Assembly (NCBI RefSeq): GCF_902726545.1
Contig: NZ_CACVAD010000005.1
Coordinates: 1 to 64,000, forward strand
From: Yersinia artesiana
GTDB lineage: Bacteria; Pseudomonadota; Gammaproteobacteria; Enterobacterales; Enterobacteriaceae
Direction: 5' to 3'
DNA length: 64,000 nt
The position numbers and the translations under genes were made by a program. The notes under the pieces are model-generated. The model had not been told where the DNA came from and ran no database searches. It saw only the letters and a program-made list of their open reading frames with translations. This document shows, piece after piece, positions 51,590-61,389 of the stretch (position 1 is the stretch's first letter; each line of letters begins with the position of its first letter).

Positions 51590-52236
51590 CGGCTCTCATC
51601 CTGAGCCGCCTGCCTTGCATCGGTTTCCGCTTGTAGCAGAATGGCTTTGCCCATCCACTGGGTAACATCCTGAATTCCGGCGTCATCCAAATGCCAAATA
51701 TCTTTCAGCACCATAAACACTTCTGACCCATAAATTAACGAAAAGGCATAAATCACGCGTTGCAGTGCTTCTGGCGGTAACTTTCCTTCCAATGGCTCAA
51801 CTGCCAGCTTTAACAACCGTTTACGGTTACCACGAACCAGCTTCTCTTCATTGTTTGGATTACTGCGGTTGTCGGCCCATTGTTGTAACGATAAATGCAA
51901 CGCGGCCCGCAGCACACCTTCATGTTGCAACATCCGCGGATAAGCAAAAGACAATAATTCAGCAATCCGCTGACGGGCATCAGGTTGAGTCGGTTGCCAC
52001 GCCAATATCGGCCCGAGGCTCTCATCGACCATGGCAGAAACCAAGGCACTTTGCGTCGGGAAATAGCGGTAAGCCGTTGCACGGGAAAGCTGGGCAGCAT
52101 TTGCCACTTCAGTTATTGATGGAAACGCACCTTGTTCATACATCGACATCGCGGTATCGATAAGTAACCGCCGGGTTCTGGCCCTGATAGTGGTTAGTGA
52201 TGGAGAGGCGTGCTCTGGTTTATCTTGATGGCTCAC
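51577..52236 (-). CDS. TetR/AcrR-family transcriptional regulator
   Basis: Probable repressor of the divergent UPF0261/TIM-barrel operon. GTG 52236 is preferred (GGAG five bases upstream) over GTG 52242, giving about 219 residues. The N-terminal HTH is seen in ALFPSITEV-like GAFPSITEVANAAQLSRATAYRYFP, followed by a helical ligand domain. A perfect 16-bp palindrome plus a second half-conserved copy lies in the intergenic region. The 3' end runs into a truncated ERIC-like repeat. The ligand is unknown. Confidence 0.9.
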   Translation of the reverse strand: MSHQDKPEHASPSLTTIRARTRRLLIDTAMSMYEQGAFPSITEVANAAQLSRATAYRYFPTQSALVSAMVDESLGPILAWQPTQPDARQRIAELLSFAYPRMLQHEGVLRAALHLSLQQWADNRSNPNNEEKLVRGNRKRLLKLAVEPLEGKLPPEALQRVIYAFSLIYGSEVFMVLKDIWHLDDAGIQDVTQWMGKAILLQAETDARQAAQDESRMSQ

Positions 52237-52329
52237 GGTCACTCCATAGGCTTGAGATCGTATTTGCGCCCACTATAACAAACCGTTGGCACAAATCGCC
52301 ATGAATGCCCTTCACATTCAGATTATTTT

Positions 52330-52387
52330 TGAGACTGCAGTCTCACATTTGGAAAATGCACTTTGCGATAATGATACGGCAGTCTCA
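52330..52387. promoter_or_regulatory. Candidate TetR operator pair
   Basis: TGAGACTGCAGTCTCA (52330-52345) is a perfect 16-bp palindrome. TGATACGGCAGTCTCA (52372-52387) keeps the right half. Their centres are 42 bp apart, about four helical turns, so two dimers would bind on the same face. Confidence 0.75.
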
Positions 52388-52455
52388 ATATGATTCTATC
52401 TTAACCAACGCGCTTCATTTTTTGTGACATTCCGCACTCACAGAAGGATGTTCAG

Positions 52456-53730
52456 ATGCCCCGTCATATTTTTATCGCGACTACGACAGATACCAAAGGC
52501 GACGAGCTGGCCTATGTCAGTGAATTGATTAAAGCAACCGGCCTGAAGACAGTTACGGTTGATTTGTCGACTAAAGAGGCTCAGCGAGCAGGTGGCGCTG
52601 ATATCACGGCTGAAATGGTGGCAAGCCATCATCCTGATGGGCGTCAGGCCGTCTTCTGTGGTGACAGGGGGCGGGCGATAAGTGCGATGGCGGTGGCTTT
52701 TGAACGTTTTATTGCCAGCCGTGATGATGTGGCTGCACTGTTAGGTTTGGGAGGCTCCGGTGGTACGGCGCTAATTACACCCGCCATGCAAAGCTTACCC
52801 ATCGGCATTCCTAAACTGATGGTATCAACAATGGCTTCTGGTGATGTTTCCGGTTACATCGGCGCCAGTGATATTGCCATGATGTATTCGGTCACGGATA
52901 TTGCCGGGCTGAATCGTATTTCCCGCCGCGTACTGAGCAATGCGGCCCATCAAATTGCCGGTGCGGTTTATTTTGCCAAAGAAGCATTTGCCAAAGAAGA
53001 GTTAGCCACCGCTGACAAACCTGCGCTGGGTTTGACCATGTTTGGTGTGACAACCCCGTGTATTCAGGCTGTTAGTGCTGCGTTATCGGCAGAATATGAT
53101 TGCCTGGTGTTCCACGCGACCGGCAGTGGCGGCAAGGCCATGGAAAAATTAGCGGAAAGTGGCTTACTGGCAGGGGCGCTGGATCTGACCACCACCGAAG
53201 TCTGCGATCTATTATTTGATGGTGTTTTAGCCTGTGGGCCAGAAAGGTTCGATGCCATTGCTCACAGCCAAATCCCTTATGTCGGTTCTTGTGGCGCATT
53301 AGATATGGTCAATTTCGGCAGCCCGGCTACTATTCCGACGAAATACGCTGACCGCTTATTCTATGAGCACAATGCGCAAGTCACACTGATGCGCACCACC
53401 GAGCAAGAGAATATTGAGATGGCGCGCTGGATTGGCGAGAAGCTCAATCGTTGTGAGGGGGAAGTGCGTTTCTTGATTCCAGAGGGTGGCTTCTCAGCGC
53501 TGGATGCTCCGGGCCAGCCTTTCTGGGACGAAAAAGCACTGCAAGCCTTTATCCATACGCTGCAAGAAACCGTGATTCAAACTGACAAACGCCGTCTGGT
53601 GCATTATCCGTTCAATATTAATGATCCACAGTTTGCCCAGGCAGCGGTTGAAAAATTTAAAGAAATAGCAAAGAGCCCATCCCATTACACCCTAAATAAT
53701 TCAAGTTGCAGGAAGGCGGCAACTGAGTAA
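52456..53730 (+). CDS. UPF0261 (Tm-1-like ATP-binding) protein
   Basis: Conserved protein of unknown biochemical role, equivalent to the N-terminal half of plant Tm-1. The 424-residue product shows [15 protein letters not shown], a Gly-rich [17 protein letters not shown] loop, [32 protein letters not shown] and PEGGFSALD. It lies directly upstream of the TIM-barrel gene and divergent from tetR, so the two probably work together under TetR control. The last 13 residues (from TLNNSS) and the stop are encoded by an ERIC element inserted at the 3' end. Confidence 0.92.
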   Translation: MPRHIFIATTTDTKGDELAYVSELIKATGLKTVTVDLSTKEAQRAGGADITAEMVASHHPDGRQAVFCGDRGRAISAMAVAFERFIASRDDVAALLGLGGSGGTALITPAMQSLPIGIPKLMVSTMASGDVSGYIGASDIAMMYSVTDIAGLNRISRRVLSNAAHQIAGAVYFAKEAFAKEELATADKPALGLTMFGVTTPCIQAVSAALSAEYDCLVFHATGSGGKAMEKLAESGLLAGALDLTTTEVCDLLFDGVLACGPERFDAIAHSQIPYVGSCGALDMVNFGSPATIPTKYADRLFYEHNAQVTLMRTTEQENIEMARWIGEKLNRCEGEVRFLIPEGGFSALDAPGQPFWDEKALQAFIHTLQETVIQTDKRRLVHYPFNINDPQFAQAAVEKFKEIAKSPSHYTLNNSSCRKAATE

Positions 53731-53815
53731 ATCCCCAGAAGCTTACACGAGTAAGTGACTGGGGTGAGCGAAGGCAGCCAACGCACATGCAGTTCGAAGT
53801 ATGACGGGTTTAGGG
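53690..53815 (-). repeat. ERIC element overlapping a gene end
   Basis: 126 bp from CCCTAAATAATTCAAG to GGGTTTAGGG, containing the diagnostic AAGTGACTGGGGTGAGCG core in this orientation. It provides the 3' end of the UPF0261 gene and ends 13 bp before the ribosome site of the next gene. Confidence 0.95.
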
Positions 53816-53838
53816 CCATAAAATATCTGGAGAAACAT

Positions 53839-54669
53839 ATGCCAAAATTTCAACGCCAGGCCATATTGGCTAAATTTCGGGAAATGATTGCGCGCCGTGA
53901 ACCGATTATCGGTGGCGGTGCGGGTACGGGGCTATCGGCCAAATGTGAAGAGGCCGGTGGTATTGATTTAATCGTCATCTATAACTCAGGCCGCTATCGC
54001 ATGGCCGGTCGTGGTTCGCTGGCTGGTCTGTTGGCCTACGGCAATGCCAATGAAATTGTGGTCGATATGGCAAAAGAAGTGCTGCCAGTGGTCAAGAATA
54101 CACCGGTGCTGGCGGGGGTGAATGGCACGGATCCATTCTGTCAGTTCGACCAGTTCCTGGACCAACTGAAAGCATTGGGCTTTTCTGGCGTGCAGAACTT
54201 CCCAACTGTCGGGTTAATCGACGGGAACTTCCGTGCCAACCTTGAAGAGACTGGCATGGGTTATGGTTTGGAAGTGGACATGATCCGTCTTGCCCACGAG
54301 AAAGATTTACTCACCACACCTTATGTTTTCAGTGCCGAAGATGCTGTCGCTATGACCCAAGCGGGGGCTGATATTATTGTCCCTCATATGGGGCTGACCA
54401 CCGGTGGTAATATTGGCGCTGACACGGCATTGAAGCTGGCAGATTGCGTTCCTCTGATTAATGAATGGGCCGCTGCCGCAAAAGCAGTACGTGAAGATGT
54501 GATTGTGTTGTGTCACGGCGGGCCGATTTCTACCCCGCAAGATGCGCAATACATCATGGATAATTGCCCGCAATGTGATGGTTTCTACGGTGCCAGCTCA
54601 ATGGAAAGGCTGCCGACAGAAATTGCGCTGACGGACACGACTAAGCAGTTTAAAAATATAAAGCGTTGA
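53839..54669 (+). CDS. TIM-barrel protein, phosphoenolpyruvate hydrolase-like family
   Basis: Belongs to the TIM-barrel family that forms the C-terminal half of plant Tm-1. ATG 53839 is set by GGAG six bases upstream and gives 276 residues. Motifs seen are [66 protein letters not shown] and [10 protein letters not shown]. Longer upstream frames lie within the ERIC element. A terminator hairpin follows at 54748-54779. The substrate is unknown. Confidence 0.9.
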   Translation: MPKFQRQAILAKFREMIARREPIIGGGAGTGLSAKCEEAGGIDLIVIYNSGRYRMAGRGSLAGLLAYGNANEIVVDMAKEVLPVVKNTPVLAGVNGTDPFCQFDQFLDQLKALGFSGVQNFPTVGLIDGNFRANLEETGMGYGLEVDMIRLAHEKDLLTTPYVFSAEDAVAMTQAGADIIVPHMGLTTGGNIGADTALKLADCVPLINEWAAAAKAVREDVIVLCHGGPISTPQDAQYIMDNCPQCDGFYGASSMERLPTEIALTDTTKQFKNIKR

Positions 54670-54747
54670 TTATTCTTGCCAATACCAAGGGAAAGCCTGT
54701 TTGTAAATTTTGCTGAGTCATCGGCTTAATAAACATTCAGGATACAC

Positions 54748-54779
54748 AAAACCGAAGTCGAAGCTGGCTTCGGTTTTTT
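54748..54779 (+). terminator. Terminator of the Tm-1-like operon
   Basis: AACCGAAG and CTTCGGTT pair, followed by TTTT, about 80 bp after the stop. Confidence 0.85.
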
Positions 54780-55171
54780 ACTTTTTACCGCTATTAACCC
54801 GGTGTGTTCTTACCTGCTTTTGCTATTGGTGAGATTATCGGCAAGAACTGAAATTTGTGCTCATCAATTAACATCTTTTAACCGGTTGACAGACTTTTTC
54901 TTCTCGGCGTAACATGCGCGCACTATTCTTGATGAGGACATTCGCCTTGGACACACCCAGTAGATACTGGCTCAATAACCTGTTCATATGGTGCAACTTC
55001 TAAGGCTATCCTCTTATTTGCTGATAGCCTTCGTGGTTGTCAGCGGCCCCGCTAAACCGTCGCTGTGAGTCAGATCTCCTAACGGTCTGAAACAAACGGT
55101 ATTTCAATACTCACCTGTTTCTGTGCTTCAATGCGTTTTCCCTATCCATCACCGCAAGGGAGTTTTGGCAC
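54780..55171 (+). promoter_or_regulatory. corA leader region
   Basis: A long untranslated leader. It holds a short ORF (54914-55003), then at once the hairpin GGCTATC (55004-55010) / GATAGCC (55023-55029), then the small dyad AGCGGCCCCGCT. In Salmonella the corA leader has a short ORF (corL) and Rho-dependent termination; this layout is comparable, but identity is inferred. Confidence 0.6.
54914..55003 (+). CDS. Candidate corA leader peptide (29 aa)
   Basis: ATG 54914 opens MRALFLMRTFALDTPSRYWL and ends NNLFIWCNF. A later TTG at 54947 has AGGA eight bases upstream and would give an 18-residue peptide. The stop abuts a 7-bp hairpin, as expected when leader translation controls folding or Rho access. 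No homology was checked. Confidence 0.4.
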   Translation: MRALFLMRTFALDTPSRYWLNNLFIWCNF

Positions 55172-56122
55172 ATGCTGAGCGCATTTAAATTAAGTAATAA
55201 TCGCTTATCCCGTTTGGAGCTGGATGAATCAGATGACCTGACAACCTCACTTTGGGTCGATTTAGTCGAGCCAGAAGAGGGGGAGCGGGAACGCGTCCAG
55301 AATGAGTTAGGGCAAAGCCTGGCGACCCGGCCAGAATTGGACGACATCGAGGCTTCCGCACGATTCTTTGAGGATGAGGATGGCCTGCATATCCACTCCT
55401 TCTTCTATTATGAAGATGCTGAAGACCACGCGGGTAACTCAACGGTGGCATTTACTATTCGGGATGGCCGCCTGTATACCCTACGCGAACGTGAATTACC
55501 GGCATTTCGTTTATATCGTATGCGCGCGCGTAACCAGACACTGGTTGATGGTAATGCCTATGAGTTGCTGCTGGACTTGTTTGAAACCAAAATCGAACAG
55601 TTGGCAGATGAAATCGAGAATATTTACAGCGATTTAGAAGCCTTGAGCCGCGTTATCATGGAGGGCCAGCAGGGCGATGAATATGATGCTGCGCTCTCCA
55701 CATTGGCGGAACAGGAAGATATCGGCTGGAAAGTGCGGTTATGTCTGATGGATACCCAGCGGGCGCTGAATTTCCTGGTGCGTAAAGCGCGTTTGCCAAG
55801 TGGCCAACTGGAACAAGCTCGTGAGGTGCTGCGCGATATCGAATCCCTGCTGCCGCACAATGAATCCTTATTCCAGAAAGTTAACTTCCTGATGCAAGCG
55901 GCGATGGGTTTTATCAACATCGAGCAGAACCGTATCATCAAGATCTTCTCGGTGGTATCGGTTGTCTTCCTACCGCCTACGTTGGTGGCATCCAGCTACG
56001 GGATGAACTTTGAGTTTATGCCGGAGCTACGTTGGTCATTTGGTTATCCGGCGGCGATTGGTTTAATGATTATCGCTGGCCTGGCACCATATCTCTATTT
56101 CAAACGCAAAAACTGGCTCTAA
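55172..56122 (+). CDS. corA: Magnesium/cobalt channel CorA
   Basis: Pentameric Mg2+ channel (also Co2+, Ni2+). The 316-residue length matches E. coli. It has a large acidic cytoplasmic N-terminal domain, then two C-terminal TM helices with the selectivity motif [11 protein letters not shown] (GMN about 277-279) and the basic end KRKNWL. The start is [16 protein letters not shown]. Confidence 0.98.
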   Translation: MLSAFKLSNNRLSRLELDESDDLTTSLWVDLVEPEEGERERVQNELGQSLATRPELDDIEASARFFEDEDGLHIHSFFYYEDAEDHAGNSTVAFTIRDGRLYTLRERELPAFRLYRMRARNQTLVDGNAYELLLDLFETKIEQLADEIENIYSDLEALSRVIMEGQQGDEYDAALSTLAEQEDIGWKVRLCLMDTQRALNFLVRKARLPSGQLEQAREVLRDIESLLPHNESLFQKVNFLMQAAMGFINIEQNRIIKIFSVVSVVFLPPTLVASSYGMNFEFMPELRWSFGYPAAIGLMIIAGLAPYLYFKRKNWL

Positions 56123-56244
56123 AGCCTTCGCCCCTGAAGTTGCAGGGGTGTTAGCTGCGTTCACGCACCTGAATCACTTACTTATGTAAGCTCATCGGGA
56201 TGAGTTCGCTTGCTGCCTACCTGCAACTTCAAGTTCTTTGGTTA
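56123..56244. repeat. ERIC-like repeat after corA
   Basis: About 122 bp with inverted ends CCTGAAGTTGCAG / CTGCAACTTCAAG and core CTTACTTATGTAAGCTCATCGGGAT, intermediate between true ERIC and the variant elements. It lies directly after the corA stop. Confidence 0.8.
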
Positions 56245-56281
56245 TCAATTCATAACTCAATGAGTTTTAGCATTTGAACTG

Positions 56282-57172
56282 TTAGCCGCGCAGTTTGCGT
56301 TGGGTATAGAGCGCATCCAGTGTGAACAACAACAGTGCTGCCCAGATAAAGATGAAAGTGACCATCTTATCGTTGCCGATAGTCTCACCATAGAAAGTGA
56401 CCGCCAGAATAAACATCAGCGTTGGCCCCAGATACTGGAAGAAGCCCAGCGTCGACAGCCGTAAACGTGTGGCAGCAGCGGTGAAGAACAGCAGTGGGAT
56501 AGTGGTAATCACCCCTGCGGCGGCTAATAGCACATTCAGCGACCAGGCATTGGCGCCCATGTGGCTGGTTGGGCTATCGGCAATAAAGAACAGGTAAACT
56601 GCCGCGATCGGTAATAGCCACATTGTTTCAACCAACATGCCAGTTTGGGCATCAATCCCCAGTTTTTTGCGAATCAGGCCATATAACGCAAAGGTAATCG
56701 CCAGACCCAAACCAATCACCGGCAGCGAGCCAAATTGCCATAGCTGAATGAGCACACCACCGAACGCCAGTGCCACCGCAACCCATTGCATGCGGCGAAA
56801 ACGCTCGCCGAGAAATAGCATGCCAAATAACACGTTAACCAACGGGTTAATAAAGTAGCCCAGACTGGCTTCCAACATGTGGTTGTGGTTGACCGCCCAA
56901 ATAAATAATAGCCAGTTGCTGGCAATTAACACCGCGGTCACCGCCAGTAATAGCAGGCGCTTACGGTTTTTAATGGCGCTGCGGACCTGTGGCCAATTAC
57001 GGCTAACAGTTAGCAAAATCAGCATAAAGAAAAATGACCAGATAATCCGATGAGTCAAAATTTCATCAGCCGGCACCTGTTGGATGAGCTTGAAATAAGC
57101 AGGGGCGATGCCCCAAATAAAATAGGCTGCCAGAGCAAAGAAAATGCCCTGACGGGTTCGTTGTTTATCCAT
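56282..57172 (-). CDS. rarD: EamA-family transporter RarD
   Basis: Ten-TM drug/metabolite transporter superfamily protein; the substrate of RarD is not firmly known. The 296 residues include AAYFIWGIAPAYFKLIQQVPADEILTHR-type N-terminal repeat and a second EamA repeat in the C-terminal half. It is in the same place as in E. coli, convergent with corA. Confidence 0.93.
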   Translation of the reverse strand: MDKQRTRQGIFFALAAYFIWGIAPAYFKLIQQVPADEILTHRIIWSFFFMLILLTVSRNWPQVRSAIKNRKRLLLLAVTAVLIASNWLLFIWAVNHNHMLEASLGYFINPLVNVLFGMLFLGERFRRMQWVAVALAFGGVLIQLWQFGSLPVIGLGLAITFALYGLIRKKLGIDAQTGMLVETMWLLPIAAVYLFFIADSPTSHMGANAWSLNVLLAAAGVITTIPLLFFTAAATRLRLSTLGFFQYLGPTLMFILAVTFYGETIGNDKMVTFIFIWAALLLFTLDALYTQRKLRG

Positions 57173-57251
57173 GGTGTGGCTCAGAACAAGAAAGGAGATG
57201 CGGTGAGTGTACTTAACTTCACGTTATTATTCATCACCGCAATAGGCCGCA

Positions 57252-57722
57252 TCAGCCAACCAGATAGGTCGCAGTCGCGCTGGCGATATGCATTTGGCTT
57301 TCATTATGCAGCTCAACTCTGGCAACAGACACCTTGTTGCCACTGCGCAAAATGCGGCTGCTGGCAATAAAATGCTCGCCGCGGCCAGGGCGTAAATAGT
57401 CGACACGCAGGTCGATGGTTCCCATTTTGGCCAGCTTCATTTGCAGTTGTTCCTGAATCAGCGGTTCATGGCGAACCAGGCTGTTCCCAACACACACCAG
57501 ACCCGCCGCAACATCCAGCACCGCAGCAATAACACCGCCGTGTAAAATCCGCTGCGCAATATTACCGACCAGTTTGTCATTATTATCAAAAGTAATTTCG
57601 GCGAAATCTTGCTCGAAGCGAGTTAATTTTAATCCTAATTCGCGATTAAAAGGCATGTGATAAACGAAGATTTCACCGATGAGGTTGCGGGCACTTTCCA
57701 AGGTTAACGGTGTTACAGGCAT
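57252..57722 (-). CDS. yigI: Hotdog-fold acyl-CoA thioesterase YigI
   Basis: The 156-residue single hotdog domain: [40 protein letters not shown] and [19 protein letters not shown]. coli YigI is reported as a medium/long-chain acyl-CoA thioesterase. It is divergent from pldA. Confidence 0.9.
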   Translation of the reverse strand: MPVTPLTLESARNLIGEIFVYHMPFNRELGLKLTRFEQDFAEITFDNNDKLVGNIAQRILHGGVIAAVLDVAAGLVCVGNSLVRHEPLIQEQLQMKLAKMGTIDLRVDYLRPGRGEHFIASSRILRSGNKVSVARVELHNESQMHIASATATYLVG

Positions 57723-57898
57723 TAGTTTTCTCTTAAAGATAATTTCTCATGTTATTAGTTTGTTTATTTTATGCTCCTATTTTGTTGTTTTCCAGTCGTT
57801 AAATCATAAATATAAACAACACTAATCCCAGATAACATTTGTGTGTAGAATGAGCTGTTTTCATTACAAATAGAAATAATTCGTAAGGTGACGGGGGA

Positions 57899-58780
57899 AT
57901 GATGGGTAGATTTTGGCAGATTTTAATCGCTTTATTACTGGTGCCGACTTTGGCGCAGGCAGAAGAAGCAACGGTTGAGAAGATTCATGACGCGCCAGCG
58001 GTGCGTGGCAGTATTATTGCGGCAATGTTGCAAGATCACGATAATCCTTTCTTGCTTTATCCGTATGAAACCAACTACTTACTCTATACCTATACCAGCG
58101 ACATCAATAAGGATGCGATAAGCTCTTATGATTGGGCTGAGAATGCCAAGAAAGACGAAGTTAAGTTCCAACTGAGTTTGGGTTTCCCTATCTGGCGCGG
58201 TATTGCCGGTGATAACTCGTTGCTGGGTGCATCCTATACTCAGCGTTCCTGGTGGCAAGCATCAAACAGCGATGAGTCCTCACCCTTCCGTGAAACCAAC
58301 TATGAACCGCAGATATTCCTGGCCTGGGCAACGGATTATGAGTTGGCTGGTTGGACATTCCGCGAAGTAGAATTTGGTTATAATCATCAGTCTAACGGTA
58401 AAGCTGATCCTACCTCACGTAGCTGGGATCGCGTTTATACCCGCCTGATGGCTCAACGCGGCAACTTGGAAATCGACCTGAAGCCTTGGTATCGTATCCC
58501 TGAAAGCGACAGCAAAGATGACAACCCGGATATCAATAAATACATGGGTTATTATCGGTTGAAAGTGGGCTATGCCTTGGGTGAAAGTGTATTCAGTCTG
58601 GATGGCCGTTATAACTGGAATACCGGTTATGGTGGTGCTGAAATGGGCTGGAGCTACCCAATCACCAAGCATGTTCGTTTCTATACCCAAGTGTTCAGTG
58701 GCTATGGTGAGTCAATGATTGACTATAACTTTAGGCAAACACGGGTGGGTGTGGGTATCATGTTGAACGATGTCCTTTAA
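57899..58780 (+). CDS. pldA: Outer-membrane phospholipase A (OMPLA)
   Basis: Calcium-dependent phospholipase A1/A2 of the outer membrane, activated by dimerisation when phospholipids reach the outer leaflet. The 293-residue product has a signal peptide (about 1-20, LAQA|EEA), a 12-strand barrel and the active-site run YNHQSNGKADPTSRSWDR (His, Ser and Asn/Ca2+ region). It ends with the aromatic barrel C-terminus. The second Met (57902) is an equally good start. Confidence 0.97.
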   Translation: MMGRFWQILIALLLVPTLAQAEEATVEKIHDAPAVRGSIIAAMLQDHDNPFLLYPYETNYLLYTYTSDINKDAISSYDWAENAKKDEVKFQLSLGFPIWRGIAGDNSLLGASYTQRSWWQASNSDESSPFRETNYEPQIFLAWATDYELAGWTFREVEFGYNHQSNGKADPTSRSWDRVYTRLMAQRGNLEIDLKPWYRIPESDSKDDNPDINKYMGYYRLKVGYALGESVFSLDGRYNWNTGYGGAEMGWSYPITKHVRFYTQVFSGYGESMIDYNFRQTRVGVGIMLNDVL

Positions 58781-58808
58781 CGTCATCCGGCGTTAGAAAA
58801 GTTTCAGA

Positions 58809-58832
58809 CACAGGCCGGTTAACCGGCCTGTG
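58809..58832. other. Perfect 24-bp palindrome between pldA and recQ
   Basis: CACAGGCCGGTT is followed directly by its reverse complement AACCGGCCTGTG. No T-tract follows. In RNA it would form a GC-rich hairpin 24 nt before the recQ start. It may be a terminator/attenuator or a protein site. Confidence 0.85.
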
Positions 58833-58856
58833 CAGATCTCATAGTTGGGGAAAAGT

Positions 58857-60689
58857 GTGTCAACCGCAGCAGTGATAAATAGGGAGTTACTGGCAGAGCA
58901 GGTATTGCGAGATACTTTCGGCTACCAGCAATTCCGGCCCGGACAACAAGAAATTATCAACGCCACCCTTTCAGGGCAAGATTGCCTGGTAGTGATGCCA
59001 ACGGGCGGCGGTAAATCCTTGTGTTATCAGATCCCGGCACTGGTGACGGATGGCTTAACGCTGGTGGTCTCCCCCTTAATTTCCCTGATGAAAGACCAGG
59101 TTGACCAACTGCTGGCCTATGGCGTAGGTGCGGGGTGCTTAAACTCATCACAAACACGCGAGCAGCAATTGGCGGTGATGGACGGCTGTCGCAGCGGTCA
59201 GATTAAGCTGCTGTATATCGCGCCTGAACGGCTGGTGATGGAGAGCTTTCTTGATCAACTGCACCAGTGGCGTCCTGCGCTGTTGGCGGTGGATGAAGCA
59301 CACTGTATCTCTCAATGGGGTCATGATTTCCGCCCGGAATACCGTGCCCTTGGTCAGTTAAAGCAGCGTTTCCCTAATTTACCGGTGATAGCACTGACCG
59401 CGACGGCTGATGAAGCCACGCGCGGCGATATCGTGCGGTTACTCAATCTGGATAATCCATTAATTCAGGTCAGCAGCTTTGATCGCCCCAATATTCGTTA
59501 CACCCTGGTTGAGAAGTTCAAACCGCTTGATCAACTGTGGCGTTTTGTTCAAGACCAGCGTGGCAAAAGTGGCATTATTTACTGCAATAGCCGGGCTAAG
59601 GTAGAAGACACCACCGCGCGCCTGCAAAGCCGTGGTTTAAGTGTGGCGGCTTACCATGCCGGGCTGGACAATGAGCGCCGCGCACAGGTGCAGGAAGCTT
59701 TTCAGCGCGATGATTTGCAAGTGGTGGTCGCCACCGTGGCTTTCGGGATGGGGATTAACAAACCCAACGTTCGTTTTGTGGTGCATTTTGATATTCCGCG
59801 CACTATCGAATCTTACTATCAGGAAACGGGCCGTGCCGGTCGTGATGGTTTGCCCGCCGAGGCGATGTTGCTGTATGACCCCGCTGATATGGCGTGGTTG
59901 CGCCGTTGTCTGGAAGAGAAACCGGCTGGTGCGCAACAAGATATTGAGCGGCATAAACTCAATGCGATGGGGGCTTTTGCTGAAGCGCAAACCTGCCGCC
60001 GATTAGTCTTGCTGAACTATTTTGGTGAAGGCAAACAGCAGTCATGCGGTAACTGTGATATCTGCCTCGACCCACCTAAGCGCTACGATGGGCTGGCCGA
60101 TGCGCAAAAAGCGCTGTCATGTGTGTATCGTGTCGGGCAGCGGTTTGGTTTGGGGTATATCGTCGAGGTGCTGCGCGGGGCCAATAACCAGCGTATTCGT
60201 GAATTTGGTCATGACAAACTGTCAGTGTACGGTATTGGTCGTGAACAGAGTCATGAGCATTGGGTCAGTGTCCTACGCCAACTGATTCACCTCGGATTAC
60301 TGAGCCAGAATATTGCCATGTTCTCCGCCTTGCAGTTGACCGAGGCTGCCCGCCCGGTATTACGTGCTGAATTGCCACTACAACTGGCAGTGCCGCGCAT
60401 TCAGAGTTTGAAAGTGCGTAGTAGCGCCAATCAAAAATCCTATGGCGGCAATTACGATCGCAAGTTGTTCGCCAAATTGCGCAAATTGCGTAAATCTATC
60501 GCCGACGAAGGCAATATTCCGCCTTATGTGGTGTTTAACGATGCCACCTTGCTGGAGATGGCGGAGCAGATGCCAATTACTGCCAGTGAACTGTTGAGTG
60601 TCAATGGCGTCGGGCAACGTAAGCTGGAGCGCTTTGGCGCACCGTTTATGGCGATGATCCGCGACCATGTAGATAACAACGATGATTAA
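58857..60689 (+). CDS. recQ: ATP-dependent DNA helicase RecQ
   Basis: 3'-to-5' helicase of the RecF recombination pathway. GTG 58857 is preferred because GGGGA sits about six bases upstream and the product is then 610 residues (E. coli 609); TTG 58845 would add four residues and covers that site. Motifs: [10 protein letters not shown] (Walker A about 49-54), DEAH in [28 protein letters not shown], the zinc Cys set in NYFGE...CGNCDIC, and the HRDC domain ([19 protein letters not shown]). Confidence 0.97.
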   Translation: MSTAAVINRELLAEQVLRDTFGYQQFRPGQQEIINATLSGQDCLVVMPTGGGKSLCYQIPALVTDGLTLVVSPLISLMKDQVDQLLAYGVGAGCLNSSQTREQQLAVMDGCRSGQIKLLYIAPERLVMESFLDQLHQWRPALLAVDEAHCISQWGHDFRPEYRALGQLKQRFPNLPVIALTATADEATRGDIVRLLNLDNPLIQVSSFDRPNIRYTLVEKFKPLDQLWRFVQDQRGKSGIIYCNSRAKVEDTTARLQSRGLSVAAYHAGLDNERRAQVQEAFQRDDLQVVVATVAFGMGINKPNVRFVVHFDIPRTIESYYQETGRAGRDGLPAEAMLLYDPADMAWLRRCLEEKPAGAQQDIERHKLNAMGAFAEAQTCRRLVLLNYFGEGKQQSCGNCDICLDPPKRYDGLADAQKALSCVYRVGQRFGLGYIVEVLRGANNQRIREFGHDKLSVYGIGREQSHEHWVSVLRQLIHLGLLSQNIAMFSALQLTEAARPVLRAELPLQLAVPRIQSLKVRSSANQKSYGGNYDRKLFAKLRKLRKSIADEGNIPPYVVFNDATLLEMAEQMPITASELLSVNGVGQRKLERFGAPFMAMIRDHVDNNDD

Positions 60690-60720
60690 CTCGCCGCTTA
60701 TTTGTTAAGAGAAACGCCTC

Positions 60721-61341
60721 ATGCTAATGCTATTTCTGACCGTCGCGCTGGTGCACTTGGTTGCTCTGATGAGCCCAGGGCCTGATTTCTTTTTTGTTTC
60801 GCAAACTGCGGCCAGCCGCTCACGCCGCGAAGCGATGATGGGAGTGACCGGAATCTCTTTGGGGATTGTGGTTTGGGCTGGCGTTGCTCTGATGGGGCTA
60901 AATCTTATCTTGCAGAAAATGGCGTGGTTGCATCAGATTATTATGGTCGGCGGCGGACTATACCTGTGCTGGATGGGTTGGCAACTGCTGAGATCGGCCC
61001 GTGCCAAACGAGACACTTCAGAAGCTGAGGTGCAAGTTGCACTTCCTGCGCGTGGCCGGACTTTCTTGCGTGGCTTTCTAACTAATTTATCGAACCCCAA
61101 AGCGGTTATCTATTTTGGCAGCGTATTTTCATTGTTTGTTGGTGATAATGTAGCTGCTGGCGCGCGCTGGGGGTTGTTTGTGCTGATTGTGGCGGAAACT
61201 TTTGTATGGTTTAGCATTGTGGCCTGTGTCTTTGCTTTGCCGGTGATGCGCCGTGGTTATCAACGGCTATCCAAATGGATTGATGGGCTGGCTGGGGTAC
61301 TCTTCGCCGGTTTTGGTATCCATCTGATATTGTCTCGCTAG
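60721..61341 (+). CDS. rhtC: Threonine efflux protein RhtC
   Basis: LysE/RhtB-family exporter with six TM segments; 206 residues, as in E. coli RhtC. Start MLMLFLTVALVHLVALMSPGPDFFFV with the family SPGPD motif, FLTNLSNPKAVIYF in the middle. Convergent with rhtB. Confidence 0.95.
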   Translation: MLMLFLTVALVHLVALMSPGPDFFFVSQTAASRSRREAMMGVTGISLGIVVWAGVALMGLNLILQKMAWLHQIIMVGGGLYLCWMGWQLLRSARAKRDTSEAEVQVALPARGRTFLRGFLTNLSNPKAVIYFGSVFSLFVGDNVAAGARWGLFVLIVAETFVWFSIVACVFALPVMRRGYQRLSKWIDGLAGVLFAGFGIHLILSR

Positions 61342-61389
61342 CGAGTTCCCCAACCGGTGAATTATCCGGTCAGGGCATATCAATGCATT

